Positions 1 to 5,339 of a stretch of DNA of 5,339 nucleotides are shown in pieces. The translations under genes were made by a program, and so were the position numbers. The stretch's first letter is position 1, and each line of letters begins with the position of its first letter. The stretch covers positions 1 to 5,339 of the forward strand of contig WUAK01000204.1 of assembly GCA_009827205.1 (NCBI GenBank). Reading direction: 5' to 3'. The notes under the pieces were generated by a model. It was not told the origin of the DNA, searched no databases, and was given only the letters and a program-made list of their open reading frames with translations. This stretch comes from Phycisphaeraceae bacterium. GTDB lineage: Bacteria; Planctomycetota; Phycisphaerae; Phycisphaerales; UBA1924.

Positions 1-788
1 CTAGGCAGCAGCTCGGGATTGGGTACCTCGATTCGGATGAGGACCTCTCTGACGCTGGCTTCACCCGCGGTGCTGATGAAGATGATCTTGCCTTCGGCAG
101 GGGCATCAGTCTCGACATCGAGCCAGACCACGCTCGCGGACTGCCCGACCTCAAGTGTGCGAGAGACAGGCACGGGCACACTCACGTCGATTCGGACGGG
201 GTCCACCTGCACGATCGTGACCACGGGCGTCTGCTCGTCGACCGTCTCGCCTTCACGGCGCGAGATGTTGATGACGTCGCCCGCGATCGTCGAGTGCATG
301 CTCATCTCGTCGAGACGGGCTTGCTCACGTTCAACCGTGATCCGGCGTTGCTCTGCCTCGAGTTCAGCGGCTCTGACCTCGACCTGTGCCCGATCGACGG
401 AGAAACGCGCCTCACGCAGATCCTGCTGGTTCGCACCGCCGTCAGCGCTGGATTGTTCGACAAGCTCGAGTTCGCGTTTGGCGAAATCGAGCGAGATCCG
501 GGCGAGTTGGAGGCGGGTGTCATCTGCCTGTTGTGCCTGTGCGAGCGAGAGAGAAGCGCGTTGGACAGCGTCATCGAGCTTCATGATGTGGTCGCCGACA
601 TTCACCTGATCACCCGGTTCGACATTCACTTCAGCGATTTTGCCGCGGACTGCGAACGCGAGCTCACGCACCTGCGAGGGGCGGGAGACACCCGTGTAGG
701 TATCTGGCTGGGGGGCGGTCAGGCCGCCCAGAGTCAGGAATGCCATCGATGATGTGAGGGCAGCCAACAGGATCGCTCGAGTCCGCAT
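1..788 (-). CDS. Periplasmic adaptor subunit of an efflux/export system (HlyD/RND membrane-fusion family), 3' end outside window
   Basis: The frame stays open for 262 codons from the ATG at 788 to the window edge, so the C-terminus is missing. Residues 1-25 form a Sec-type signal peptide (MRTR, then a hydrophobic stretch ending near LTA), with no lipobox cysteine. Next comes the first half of a lipoyl/barrel-sandwich domain (about 49-73, GKIAEVNVEPGDQVNVGD). A Glu/Gln/Arg/Ala-rich coiled-coil hairpin follows (about 75-160), then the second lipoyl half (about 165-195, TIAGDVINISRREGETVDEQ) and the start of the beta-barrel domain (DPVRIDVSVPVPVS, LEVGQSASVVW). The last visible residues, VPNPELLP, resemble the NPN-x-LxPGM stretch near the end of this family, so perhaps 30-70 residues are lost. 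Such adaptors bridge an inner-membrane pump (RND or ABC type) and an outer-membrane channel. The pump should lie further along the minus strand, outside the window, so the substrate is unknown. The start is set by GGAGG eight bases upstream. Confidence 0.88.
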   Translation of the reverse strand, partial: MRTRAILLAALTSSMAFLTLGGLTAPQPDTYTGVSRPSQVRELAFAVRGKIAEVNVEPGDQVNVGDHIMKLDDAVQRASLSLAQAQQADDTRLQLARISLDFAKRELELVEQSSADGGANQQDLREARFSVDRAQVEVRAAELEAEQRRITVEREQARLDEMSMHSTIAGDVINISRREGETVDEQTPVVTIVQVDPVRIDVSVPVPVSRTLEVGQSASVVWLDVETDAPAEGKIIFISTAGEASVREVLIRIEVPNPELLP

Positions 789-796
789 GAGGTGGT

Positions 797-801
797 CCTC
801 C
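797..801 (-). promoter_or_regulatory. Ribosome binding site of the adaptor gene
   Basis: On the minus strand GGAGG lies eight bases before the ATG at 788. This fixes the start of the adaptor and places a signal peptide right at its N-terminus. Confidence 0.7.
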
Positions 802-854
802 GAATAAGTGGATCATCGGGTTGAGAGGTCGCTGGTCTGTAGTGGCTTGTTGAA

Positions 855-938
855 TGCCGGAGGGGGGACTTGAACCCCCACTCTGTTTCCAGAAGTGGAT
901 TTTGAATCCACCGCGTCTGCCAATTCCGCCACTCCGGC
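855..938 (-). tRNA. tRNA-Leu (anticodon CAA)
   Basis: A complete class II tRNA on the minus strand, 5' end at 938. The acceptor stem is a perfect 7 bp (GCCGGAG with CTCCGGC). The D arm carries AATTGGCAGA. The anticodon stem GTGGA/TCCAC (911-907 and 899-895) encloses the loop TTCAAAA, with anticodon CAA at 904-902, which reads UUG leucine codons. The long variable region has a 4-bp stem (TCTG, loop GAAA, CAGA), as expected for tRNA-Leu. The T arm is GGGGG-TTCAAGT-CCCCC. Base 855 supplies discriminator A73, the identity base of leucine tRNAs. The 3' CCA is not encoded (ATTC follows), so it must be added after transcription. Its own promoter lies directly upstream. The next gene on this strand is the efflux adaptor, 66 nt beyond the tRNA end. 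Confidence 0.97.
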
Positions 939-948
939 TTTGCGGGCG

Positions 949-977
949 ATCATGCACAGGGCAGCCCCCCAGGTCAA
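949..977 (-). promoter_or_regulatory. Sigma-70-type promoter of tRNA-Leu
   Basis: On the minus strand the -35 box TTGACC (977-972) is followed by a 17-bp spacer and a -10 box CATGAT (954-949). Transcription would begin near 942, giving a leader of only about four bases before the tRNA 5' end at 938. Both the spacing and the position suit a tRNA promoter. It could also supply read-through transcription to the efflux adaptor gene. Confidence 0.6.
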
Positions 978-993
978 CTGGTTTTCCGGGCGC

Positions 994-1022
994 TTGGTCC
1001 GATGCGGGCAGGGTTCTACACT
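994..1022 (+). promoter_or_regulatory. Probable sigma-70-type promoter of tig
   Basis: The -10 box TACACT (1017-1022) matches the consensus at four of six positions. A weak -35 box TTGGTC (994-999) lies 17 bp upstream. Transcription would start near 1029 and leave a leader of about 74 nt before the tig ATG. The -35 box is poor, so this call is tentative. It stands back to back with the tRNA-Leu promoter, with about 16 bp between the two -35 boxes. Confidence 0.4.
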
Positions 1023-1034
1023 TGTCTCCTGTCC

Positions 1035-1066
1035 AAACCCCGACCCGGCCGGCGCCGGGGCGGTTT
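1035..1066 (+). other. GC-rich hairpin in the tig leader
   Basis: CCCGGC (1044-1049) pairs with GCCGGG (1054-1059) around a four-base loop. Outer bases AAACC (1035-1039) and GGTTT (1062-1066) can also pair, giving an imperfect long stem. It falls in the predicted 5' untranslated region of tig, 24 nt upstream of the Shine-Dalgarno sequence. Only three T residues follow it, so it is a poor intrinsic terminator. A role in RNA stability or translation is possible but not shown. Confidence 0.4.
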
Positions 1067-1102
1067 AAGTGAGCCATACGTACCCAGCCGAGGGAAGATC
1101 CA

Positions 1103-2464
1103 ATGTCCGAGTCCACCGAGCAGCGAATCAGCACGTGCACCGTTTCAGACGCGGGGCCCTGCCTCAAGCGGCTCAGCATCGAAGTCCCGGCTGACGTCGT
1201 CACCGAGCGGATCGACGAGTCATTCGACACTCTGATCAGCGAGGCCGCCCTCCCAGGCTTCCGTAAGGGGCATGCCCCCAAGGGCCTCATCGAGAAGCGG
1301 TTCGGCGATTCCGTACGCGGCGAAACCAAGAGCCAGCTCGTCGCGACCGCGTACTCGGAGTCGATCGAGGAGCACGGCATCAAGGTTGTCGGTGATCCGA
1401 TCTCCGAGTCGCTCCCCGATGCCAAGCTTGAGAAGGGCCAGCCGTTGAAGTTTGAGGTGGATGTTGAGGTGATGCCCACCTTTGACCTGCCCGAGCTCGA
1501 CAAGCTGGCAATCAAGAAGCCGATTCTTGAAGTTGACGACTCGGTTGTCTCAGACGAGATCGAGAAGCTCACACTCGCCGAGGGCGAGCTCGAGGAGCAG
1601 GAGACCGCTGCCGGCGGTGATTACCTCTCGGGCCACGGCATCATGAAGGCCGGCGACGAGGTCATCCACGACATCCCAGGCGCGGTCGTTCAGGTGCCCA
1701 CAGACAAGGAAGGCATGATCCTCGGCGTCATGGTTGCCGACTTTGCCAAGCAGCTTGGCAAACCAAAGGCAGGCGACGAGATCTCGATCAAGACCAAGGG
1801 GCCAGAGCACCACGAGGTTGAGGCAGTCCGCGGTCAGGACCTCGATATCACATTCAAGGTTGAGCGTGTAGACCGCATCATCCCCGCAGAGATCGATCCA
1901 CTGCTCGAACGTTTCGGGTTGGAATCCAAAGAGAAGCTGGAGGAGGCGATCAAAAATCGTCTCGAACAGCGTGCTGCGGTCGAGCAGCAGATGGTCATGC
2001 GTCAGCAGGTCGCGAGCCACCTTCTCAAGAACGTGGACATGGAGCTCCCCGAGCGTCTGACGGCCAAGCAGAGCGAGCGGATGCTTCAGCGAAAGCGTGC
2101 TGAGCTCATGTACAGAGGCGTTGACCCGATGGAGATCGAGACCAACATCGCCAAGCTCCGAGAGGCGTCTGCGAGCGAAGCGTCACGCGAAACCAAGCTC
2201 TTCTTCATGCTGAATAAGGTCTCCGAAGATCGCGGCGTGCAGATCCAGCAAGCCGAGGTCGATGGGGCGATCGCACAGATGGCCTTCCGTCAGGGCGTGC
2301 GTCCAGAGGGCCTGCGCCAGCAGCTGATCCAGAACAAGCAGATCGGGACCATCGTCCAGCAGGTCATGGAGCACAAGGCTCTCGACTCGATCATCTCGAC
2401 CGCCGAGGTCGAGGAGGTCAGCAAGGACGAGTGGGAGAAGTTTGCCAAAGAGCAGAGCAGCTGA
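1103..2464 (+). CDS. tig: Trigger factor, ribosome-associated chaperone with a divergent PPIase domain
   Basis: A 453-residue protein, close to the usual 430-450 of trigger factor. This cytoplasmic chaperone docks at the ribosome exit tunnel and shields nascent chains. The N-terminal ribosome-binding domain (about 10-125) carries the signature loop LPGFRKGHAPKGLIEKRFG (50-68), the conserved contact with ribosomal protein L23. Residues about 165-258 occupy the place of the FKBP-type prolyl isomerase domain but lack the usual GxxIPGFE segment. GMILGVMVADFAKQLG stands there instead, although the following KAGDE is kept. Isomerase activity is therefore doubtful. The C-terminal helical chaperone domain (about 260-440) is typical, with ELPERL at 314-319, the arm beginning QQAEVDGAI, and QVMEHKALDSI near the end. 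GAGGGAAG ending five bases upstream acts as the ribosome binding site and supports the ATG at 1103. In many bacteria clpP/clpX follow tig, but here a convergent gene does, so tig appears monocistronic. Confidence 0.95.
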   Translation: MSESTEQRISTCTVSDAGPCLKRLSIEVPADVVTERIDESFDTLISEAALPGFRKGHAPKGLIEKRFGDSVRGETKSQLVATAYSESIEEHGIKVVGDPISESLPDAKLEKGQPLKFEVDVEVMPTFDLPELDKLAIKKPILEVDDSVVSDEIEKLTLAEGELEEQETAAGGDYLSGHGIMKAGDEVIHDIPGAVVQVPTDKEGMILGVMVADFAKQLGKPKAGDEISIKTKGPEHHEVEAVRGQDLDITFKVERVDRIIPAEIDPLLERFGLESKEKLEEAIKNRLEQRAAVEQQMVMRQQVASHLLKNVDMELPERLTAKQSERMLQRKRAELMYRGVDPMEIETNIAKLREASASEASRETKLFFMLNKVSEDRGVQIQQAEVDGAIAQMAFRQGVRPEGLRQQLIQNKQIGTIVQQVMEHKALDSIISTAEVEEVSKDEWEKFAKEQSS

Positions 2465-2470
2465 TCGGCT

Positions 2471-2498
2471 CAAAAACAAAGCCCCGCACAATCGGGGC
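2471..2498 (-). terminator. Intrinsic terminator for the zinc-ribbon gene
   Basis: Read on the minus strand, GCCCCG (2498-2493) and CGGGGC (2486-2481) form a 6-bp all-GC stem with a six-base loop, followed by TTTGTTTTTG (2480-2471). This is a textbook Rho-independent terminator 60 nt past the stop of the minus-strand gene. On the plus strand the hairpin is followed by GTCGTTC, so it is not a good terminator for tig. Confidence 0.75.
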
Positions 2499-2523
2499 GT
2501 CGTTCAAGCATGTTGATTTCTCG

Positions 2524-2559
2524 CCAGGACGCTCCTTAGGAAGCGTCCTGGTGTTCTTT
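2524..2559 (+). terminator. Intrinsic terminator for tig
   Basis: CCAGGACGCT (2524-2533) and AGCGTCCTGG (2542-2551) form a perfect 10-bp stem with an eight-base loop, followed by TGTTCTTT on the plus strand. The tail overlaps the TAA stop of the convergent minus-strand gene (2560-2558). Beyond the stem on the minus strand there is no T tract, so the signal serves tig. Confidence 0.7.
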
Positions 2560-2941
2560 AGGCGTGATCCTCATCTTCGATGAGCTCGTCTTCGGGCGAC
2601 ACGGCGATCTCAAGCTTATCCGATTTGGCACTCGCGCTGATGGTGCCGCACTTTGGGCAGATGACTCCGTACTGGCCGAGCGGTTCGTTGTCGAGTTTCT
2701 CACCGCAGCCGATGCAGACAGGGTTGCTGAGTTGTGCTGCGACTTTGTTGACAACCAGCGCCGCCACGGCGAATGCTCCGACGACAACTGGCAGGGTCGG
2801 CAAGATGCTCATAGAGAGGAGGCCGAGCGTCGCCAGTCCGAGACCCACGACAATGCCAAACGCGCGGAGTCGAAGCTTGTGCAGATAGGCGATCTGCTTC
2901 TCGACCGCCAGTCGCTTCGACCTGTACCACTCTCGCAGCAT
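2558..2941 (-). CDS. Small membrane protein with two TM segments and a C-terminal zinc ribbon, function unknown
   Basis: Predicted at 127 residues from the ATG at 2941; I do not recognise a named family. Residues 1-26 are basic and amphipathic (LREWYRSKRLAVEKQ). Two hydrophobic segments follow, about 27-44 (AFGIVVGLGLATLGLLSM) and 47-67 (LPTLPVVVGAFAVAALVV), separated by a very short turn, so they form a hairpin in the membrane. The positive N-terminus suggests that both ends face the cytoplasm. A zinc ribbon follows with C76-x2-C79 (CIGCGE) and C95-x2-C98 (CPKCGT). The end is acidic (EDELIEDEDHA). Zinc ribbons of this kind often bind proteins or nucleic acids, but no specific role can be read here. 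The ATG at 2941 is preferred because AAGGGAG lies five bases upstream. An in-frame GTG at 2959 would add six residues but has no Shine-Dalgarno sequence and sits inside a hairpin. The gene converges with tig and diverges from the GT4 gene. Confidence 0.75.
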   Translation of the reverse strand: MLREWYRSKRLAVEKQIAYLHKLRLRAFGIVVGLGLATLGLLSMSILPTLPVVVGAFAVAALVVNKVAAQLSNPVCIGCGEKLDNEPLGQYGVICPKCGTISASAKSDKLEIAVSPEDELIEDEDHA

Positions 2942-2946
2942 GGCGA

Positions 2947-2972
2947 CTCCCTTACCCACACCATCGTGTGGG
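2947..2972 (-). promoter_or_regulatory. Shine-Dalgarno sequence with an abutting inverted repeat upstream of the zinc-ribbon gene
   Basis: CCCACAC (2972-2966 read on the minus strand) and GTGTGGG (2961-2955) form a perfect 7-bp stem with a four-base loop. One base further downstream begins AAGGGAG (2953-2947), the ribosome binding site. The repeat could be an RNA hairpin affecting translation or a DNA operator. No clear -10/-35 pair was found in 2973-3040 on either strand. Confidence 0.4.
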
Positions 2973-3040
2973 GTGGTAGTACTGTATCGTCAACTGGATC
3001 GCAGGGCGAGTAGGCCGATGGCGGGTTTAGAGTGCTCTAC

Positions 3041-4525
3041 ATGAGAATCCTGCATGTGAATTTCGCTCCTCTCTCAGACGGACCTGCCCGAGCTGGTGGT
3101 ATCGCAGGCTACATGCAGAATCTGGCTCTCTGTCAGCGGGATCTGGGGCACTCTATAGGGGCATTGTCGAGCGGCATCGACTATGAACCCAATTCGCAAG
3201 GCCTAGGGCTGGGCGAGGTTCGGTGGAGCCAGATCGAACCCTGGGAGGGTATCGACAGGCTCAGAATCGTCAATTCTCCGATCCTGGCGCCGGCGTTGTG
3301 GCAGTTCGGGCGTGCAGAGGCTGATGGGGTAAACCAGTATCTCGATCGCGTCTTCTCGGAGCTACTGACTGATTGGCAGGCGGATGTCGTCCATTTTCAC
3401 ACCCTTGAGGGGCTCTCTGCATCGTGCATCCTGGCTGCGAAAGAGACGGGGTGTCGGGTTGTCACAAGCTTGCACAACCATCACGCGTTCTGCCCACAGG
3501 TCTATCTGATGAAGGGCAGAAGATCTCCTTGTCAGGATTTCAAGGGAGGTGTCGCTTGCGTTGAATGCGAAGATTCGATCGATATCGAGTCAGAGCAGCA
3601 CCGACGAGCGGGGCTGATTGAAGTCCAGCCTCCGAGCATCGAGCCGCCACCATTGCCACCGATCATGCGGTTCAATGAAGATGGTTCTCTGGAGCAGGAG
3701 ACACGAGATCTAATCAGGCAGGGGCATAGTCACTGGCAGCCTCTGAAAAACTCACCGCCCGCGTCAGATCGAGCGAGATTGGCGAGCAACGGCTACGGAA
3801 AACGACGGCGGTTCATGGTCAATTCGCTGACTGAGTGCGATCGCGTTTTTGCAGTGTCTGAGTTTGTTCGTAGGCTTGCAGTCTCGATGGGAGTCAATGA
3901 GCACCAAGTCGTCACACAGATGATCGGTACGCTCCCAAGTGAGCGGCTCTTGATGCCACAGCTGGGCGAAGACGAACCCGTCAAGCTTGTATTCCTCGGT
4001 TTCAATAACTACTACAAGGGGCTGCCGATGTTCGTGGATGCGATCGGTTTCTTGCCCCCAGAGTTGCGGAGCCGTGTTCATTTGGCTGCGTTCGGACCGG
4101 GTTGCCCTTCGATCCGCGAGAGAGCCGAGTCGATCAGGCCGAGGCTGGCTGGGCTCGAATTGGCTGGGCCATACTCTCCTGAGGATCTTCCGAACCTGCT
4201 TCGAGGGCGACACATCGGTGTCGTTCCATCTGTCTGGTGGGACAACGGGCCGCAGACTCTCATGGAGTTTCAGGCGAAGGGAATGCCTGTGCTCGGTGCT
4301 GATCTGGGTGGGATTCCTGACCGGATCGAGCACGCAGTGAATGGATTGCTGTTTAGGGGCAACGATCGCCAAGATGCAGCGAAGCAACTTGAGAGACTGC
4401 TGACAGAGGTAGGCCTCGTAGAACGACTCTGGAAAGGAACCAGACCGGGCCCGACGATCGCCGAACATGCCGCTGAGGTTGTCGATGCGTACAGAGAATT
4501 GCTAGAGTCACCTCCGCGCTCGTGA
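3041..4525 (+). CDS. Glycosyltransferase family 4 (GT-B fold) with a cysteine cluster and a central insert
   Basis: A cytoplasmic or membrane-associated enzyme of 494 residues that should transfer a sugar from a nucleotide donor to a glycan or lipid-linked acceptor, with retention of configuration. The N-terminal Rossmann domain starts MRILHVNFAP and carries the glycine-rich GGIAGYMQNLA (19-29), DVVHFHTLEG (115-124) and SLHNHHAFCP. The C-terminal domain has VKLVFLGFNNYYKGLPMFVD (314-333), AGPYSPEDLPNLL, VVPSVWWDNGPQTLMEF (394-410) and GMPVLGADLGGIPDRI. The usual E-x7-E is D401-x7-E409 here, a conservative change in a WxDN form. C151, C164, C173 and C176 form a cluster after the N-terminal HxH segment. 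Residues about 177-255 are a charged, proline-rich insert, which makes the protein longer than the usual 350-420. The ATG at 3041 is chosen because MRILHV is the typical first strand. A GTG at 3032 with GCGGG six bases upstream would add three residues and cannot be excluded. The GT2 gene follows after 33 nt. Donor and acceptor are unknown. Confidence 0.88.
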   Translation: MRILHVNFAPLSDGPARAGGIAGYMQNLALCQRDLGHSIGALSSGIDYEPNSQGLGLGEVRWSQIEPWEGIDRLRIVNSPILAPALWQFGRAEADGVNQYLDRVFSELLTDWQADVVHFHTLEGLSASCILAAKETGCRVVTSLHNHHAFCPQVYLMKGRRSPCQDFKGGVACVECEDSIDIESEQHRRAGLIEVQPPSIEPPPLPPIMRFNEDGSLEQETRDLIRQGHSHWQPLKNSPPASDRARLASNGYGKRRRFMVNSLTECDRVFAVSEFVRRLAVSMGVNEHQVVTQMIGTLPSERLLMPQLGEDEPVKLVFLGFNNYYKGLPMFVDAIGFLPPELRSRVHLAAFGPGCPSIRERAESIRPRLAGLELAGPYSPEDLPNLLRGRHIGVVPSVWWDNGPQTLMEFQAKGMPVLGADLGGIPDRIEHAVNGLLFRGNDRQDAAKQLERLLTEVGLVERLWKGTRPGPTIAEHAAEVVDAYRELLESPPRS

Positions 4526-4549
4526 TAGGGGACGCAAAGCCAGGCTGAC

Positions 4550-4553
4550 GGAG
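4550..4553 (+). promoter_or_regulatory. Ribosome binding site supporting the GTG start of the GT2 gene
   Basis: GGAG ends five bases before the GTG at 4559. There is no other start codon in this frame between the upstream in-frame stop (4526-4528) and 4559. The next in-frame ATG lies 38 codons further on, inside the conserved domain, so the GTG is needed for a complete first strand. Confidence 0.6.
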
Positions 4554-4558
4554 TAGCC

Positions 4559-5339
4559 GTGCAGGAAACGAAGACAAAGCCCACGAAGGACGCCATAGCC
4601 ACGACAGGGGACGCCGCTCCCCGCGCGGCCGCTGTGGTTGTCGCGGTGGTTGTGACGTGGAATCGCAAAGAGATGGTCGCGGGCGTCATTGATGCGCTGG
4701 TAGCGCAGTCAAGGGCATGTCCCTCATTGCATGTTGTGGTTGTCGACAACTCTTCGACAGACGGCACCAGCGATTACCTCAACAAGAAGTACAGCCCCGA
4801 GAGGGTCGTTCGGAACGCAACCGAAGCTGCGCTTTCACCGAGTTTCGTGGATGAAACCACAGATGAGGCGGGCAATGTTCCTGGGTTTGCGTCGTTTACA
4901 GTGGTTCGCAATCTGCACAACCTAGGTGGCTGCGGCGGATTCAATACCGGGTTTAAGTACGTCGAGCACCGCTTCGGATTATTCGGTGCTGAGAACGCTC
5001 CCGATTTCGTATGGCTCTTGGATGATGACATTGATCTGCCTGCTGAGGCGCTCACGAAGTTACTCGATGCCATGAGCAGCGATCAGGAGATCTCGCTCGT
5101 GGGATCTCGAACGGTCGATATAGATGACCGGCGATCGACAATTGAGAGCACGATCTACTTCGACGCGTCTACCGGTCTCATGGGACCAGAGCCCTCCCCG
5201 GGTCACGAGTTCGCGGACGATTATCAGCGATGGATCGAAGACGCACGGGACGAGGCTGGCAAACGCGTGTACTCGGGTGTGCGAGACGTAGACATCGTTA
5301 GCGCATGCAGTCTGCTCGCTCGATGGCGAGATGTCTGTG
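4559..5339 (+). CDS. Glycosyltransferase family 2, galactofuranosyltransferase (GlfT)-like, 3' end outside window
   Basis: The frame is open from the GTG at 4559 for 260 codons to the edge, so the C-terminal part is missing. Residues 1-23 are polar and probably flexible (QETKTKPTKDAIATTGDAA). The GT-A fold starts with AAVVVAVVVTWNRKEMV (24-40). It continues with VVVDNSSTDGTSDYL (60-74), the donor-nucleotide site of GT2 enzymes, then NLHNLGGCGGFNTGF (118-132), then WLLDDDIDLP (152-161), whose DDD is the metal- and sugar-diphosphate-binding motif. The N-x-GGxGGF stretch together with DDD is characteristic of the GlfT2-like branch of GT2, which polymerises galactofuranose from UDP-Galf in mycobacteria. 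VDIVSACSLLARW near the end fits the acceptor-side region. By inference it adds Galf or another sugar to a surface glycan. About 34 residues between the nucleotide site and the GG motif (85-117) are acidic and loop-like. It follows the GT4 gene after 33 nt in the same direction, so the two are probably co-transcribed. Confidence 0.87.
   Translation, partial: MQETKTKPTKDAIATTGDAAPRAAAVVVAVVVTWNRKEMVAGVIDALVAQSRACPSLHVVVVDNSSTDGTSDYLNKKYSPERVVRNATEAALSPSFVDETTDEAGNVPGFASFTVVRNLHNLGGCGGFNTGFKYVEHRFGLFGAENAPDFVWLLDDDIDLPAEALTKLLDAMSSDQEISLVGSRTVDIDDRRSTIESTIYFDASTGLMGPEPSPGHEFADDYQRWIEDARDEAGKRVYSGVRDVDIVSACSLLARWRDVC

Noticed and set aside
19..752. Open frames on the plus strand (196 and 152 codons)
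   Set aside because: They are antisense to the adaptor gene. Their Ser/Thr/Cys/Arg-rich or featureless sequences match no family, while the minus strand has a signal peptide, both lipoyl halves and a Shine-Dalgarno sequence.
855..938. tRNA-Leu 3' end as an attachment site of an integrated element
   Set aside because: No integrase gene and no repeat of the tRNA 3' end was seen in the window, and the flanking genes are ordinary chromosomal ones.
1035..1066. Hairpin plus TTT as a transcription terminator or riboswitch
   Set aside because: The T run is only three bases, no plus-strand gene precedes it, and the leader is too short and simple for a known riboswitch.
664..1572. 302-codon minus-strand open frame
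   Set aside because: It runs straight through the tRNA-Leu gene and overlaps the conserved start of tig, so it is a composition artefact of GC-rich DNA.
1550..2491. Minus-strand frames of 156 and 102 codons opposite tig
   Set aside because: They are rich in Leu/Asp/Val, the mirror of tig codons, with no domain or ribosome binding site.
2564..3013. 149-codon plus-strand frame opposite the zinc-ribbon gene
   Set aside because: The minus strand shows two membrane segments, four ordered cysteines, a Shine-Dalgarno sequence and a terminator. The plus-strand product has none of these.
3764..4767. Minus-strand frames of 234 and 165 codons opposite the glycosyltransferases
   Set aside because: They are antisense to well-conserved GT4 and GT2 motifs and have no recognisable protein features.

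Overview
The window looks like chromosomal DNA of a Gram-negative-type bacterium with moderately high GC content. My best guess is a planctomycete, possibly of the Phycisphaerae. This rests on the strongly altered middle domain of the trigger factor, the planctomycete-like style of the glycosyltransferases, and a periplasmic adaptor protein that implies an outer membrane. It is an inference from protein character and was not checked by any search.

Layout, left to right. (1) Positions 1-788, minus strand: most of a periplasmic adaptor (HlyD/RND membrane-fusion family) with a signal peptide, running off the left edge before its C-terminus. (2) Positions 855-938, minus strand: a complete tRNA-Leu(CAA) with its own good promoter, 66 nt upstream of the adaptor start and with no visible terminator between them. 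(3) Positions 1103-2464, plus strand: tig, encoding the ribosome-bound chaperone trigger factor. A probable promoter lies back to back with the tRNA promoter, and there is a GC-rich hairpin in the leader. (4) Positions 2465-2557: a convergent intergenic region with two hairpin terminators, one for each strand. (5) Positions 2558-2941, minus strand: a small membrane protein with two transmembrane segments and a C-terminal zinc ribbon, function unknown. (6) Positions 3041-4525 and 4559-5339 (runs off the right edge), plus strand: a family 4 glycosyltransferase followed after 33 nt by a family 2 galactofuranosyltransferase-like enzyme. These are probably the first genes of an operon for a surface polysaccharide or another glycan.

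The left and middle parts are housekeeping functions (tRNA, chaperone) beside an export pump subunit. The right part is the start of a glycan-assembly cluster: a GT4 enzyme of retaining type and a GT2 enzyme of inverting type would add successive sugars to a shared acceptor. I see no mobile element, CRISPR array, phage gene or clear defence or toxin system. The most interesting points are the eroded prolyl-isomerase domain of trigger factor, the cysteine cluster and long insert in the GT4 enzyme, and the uncharacterised zinc-ribbon membrane protein with a hairpin directly against its ribosome binding site.
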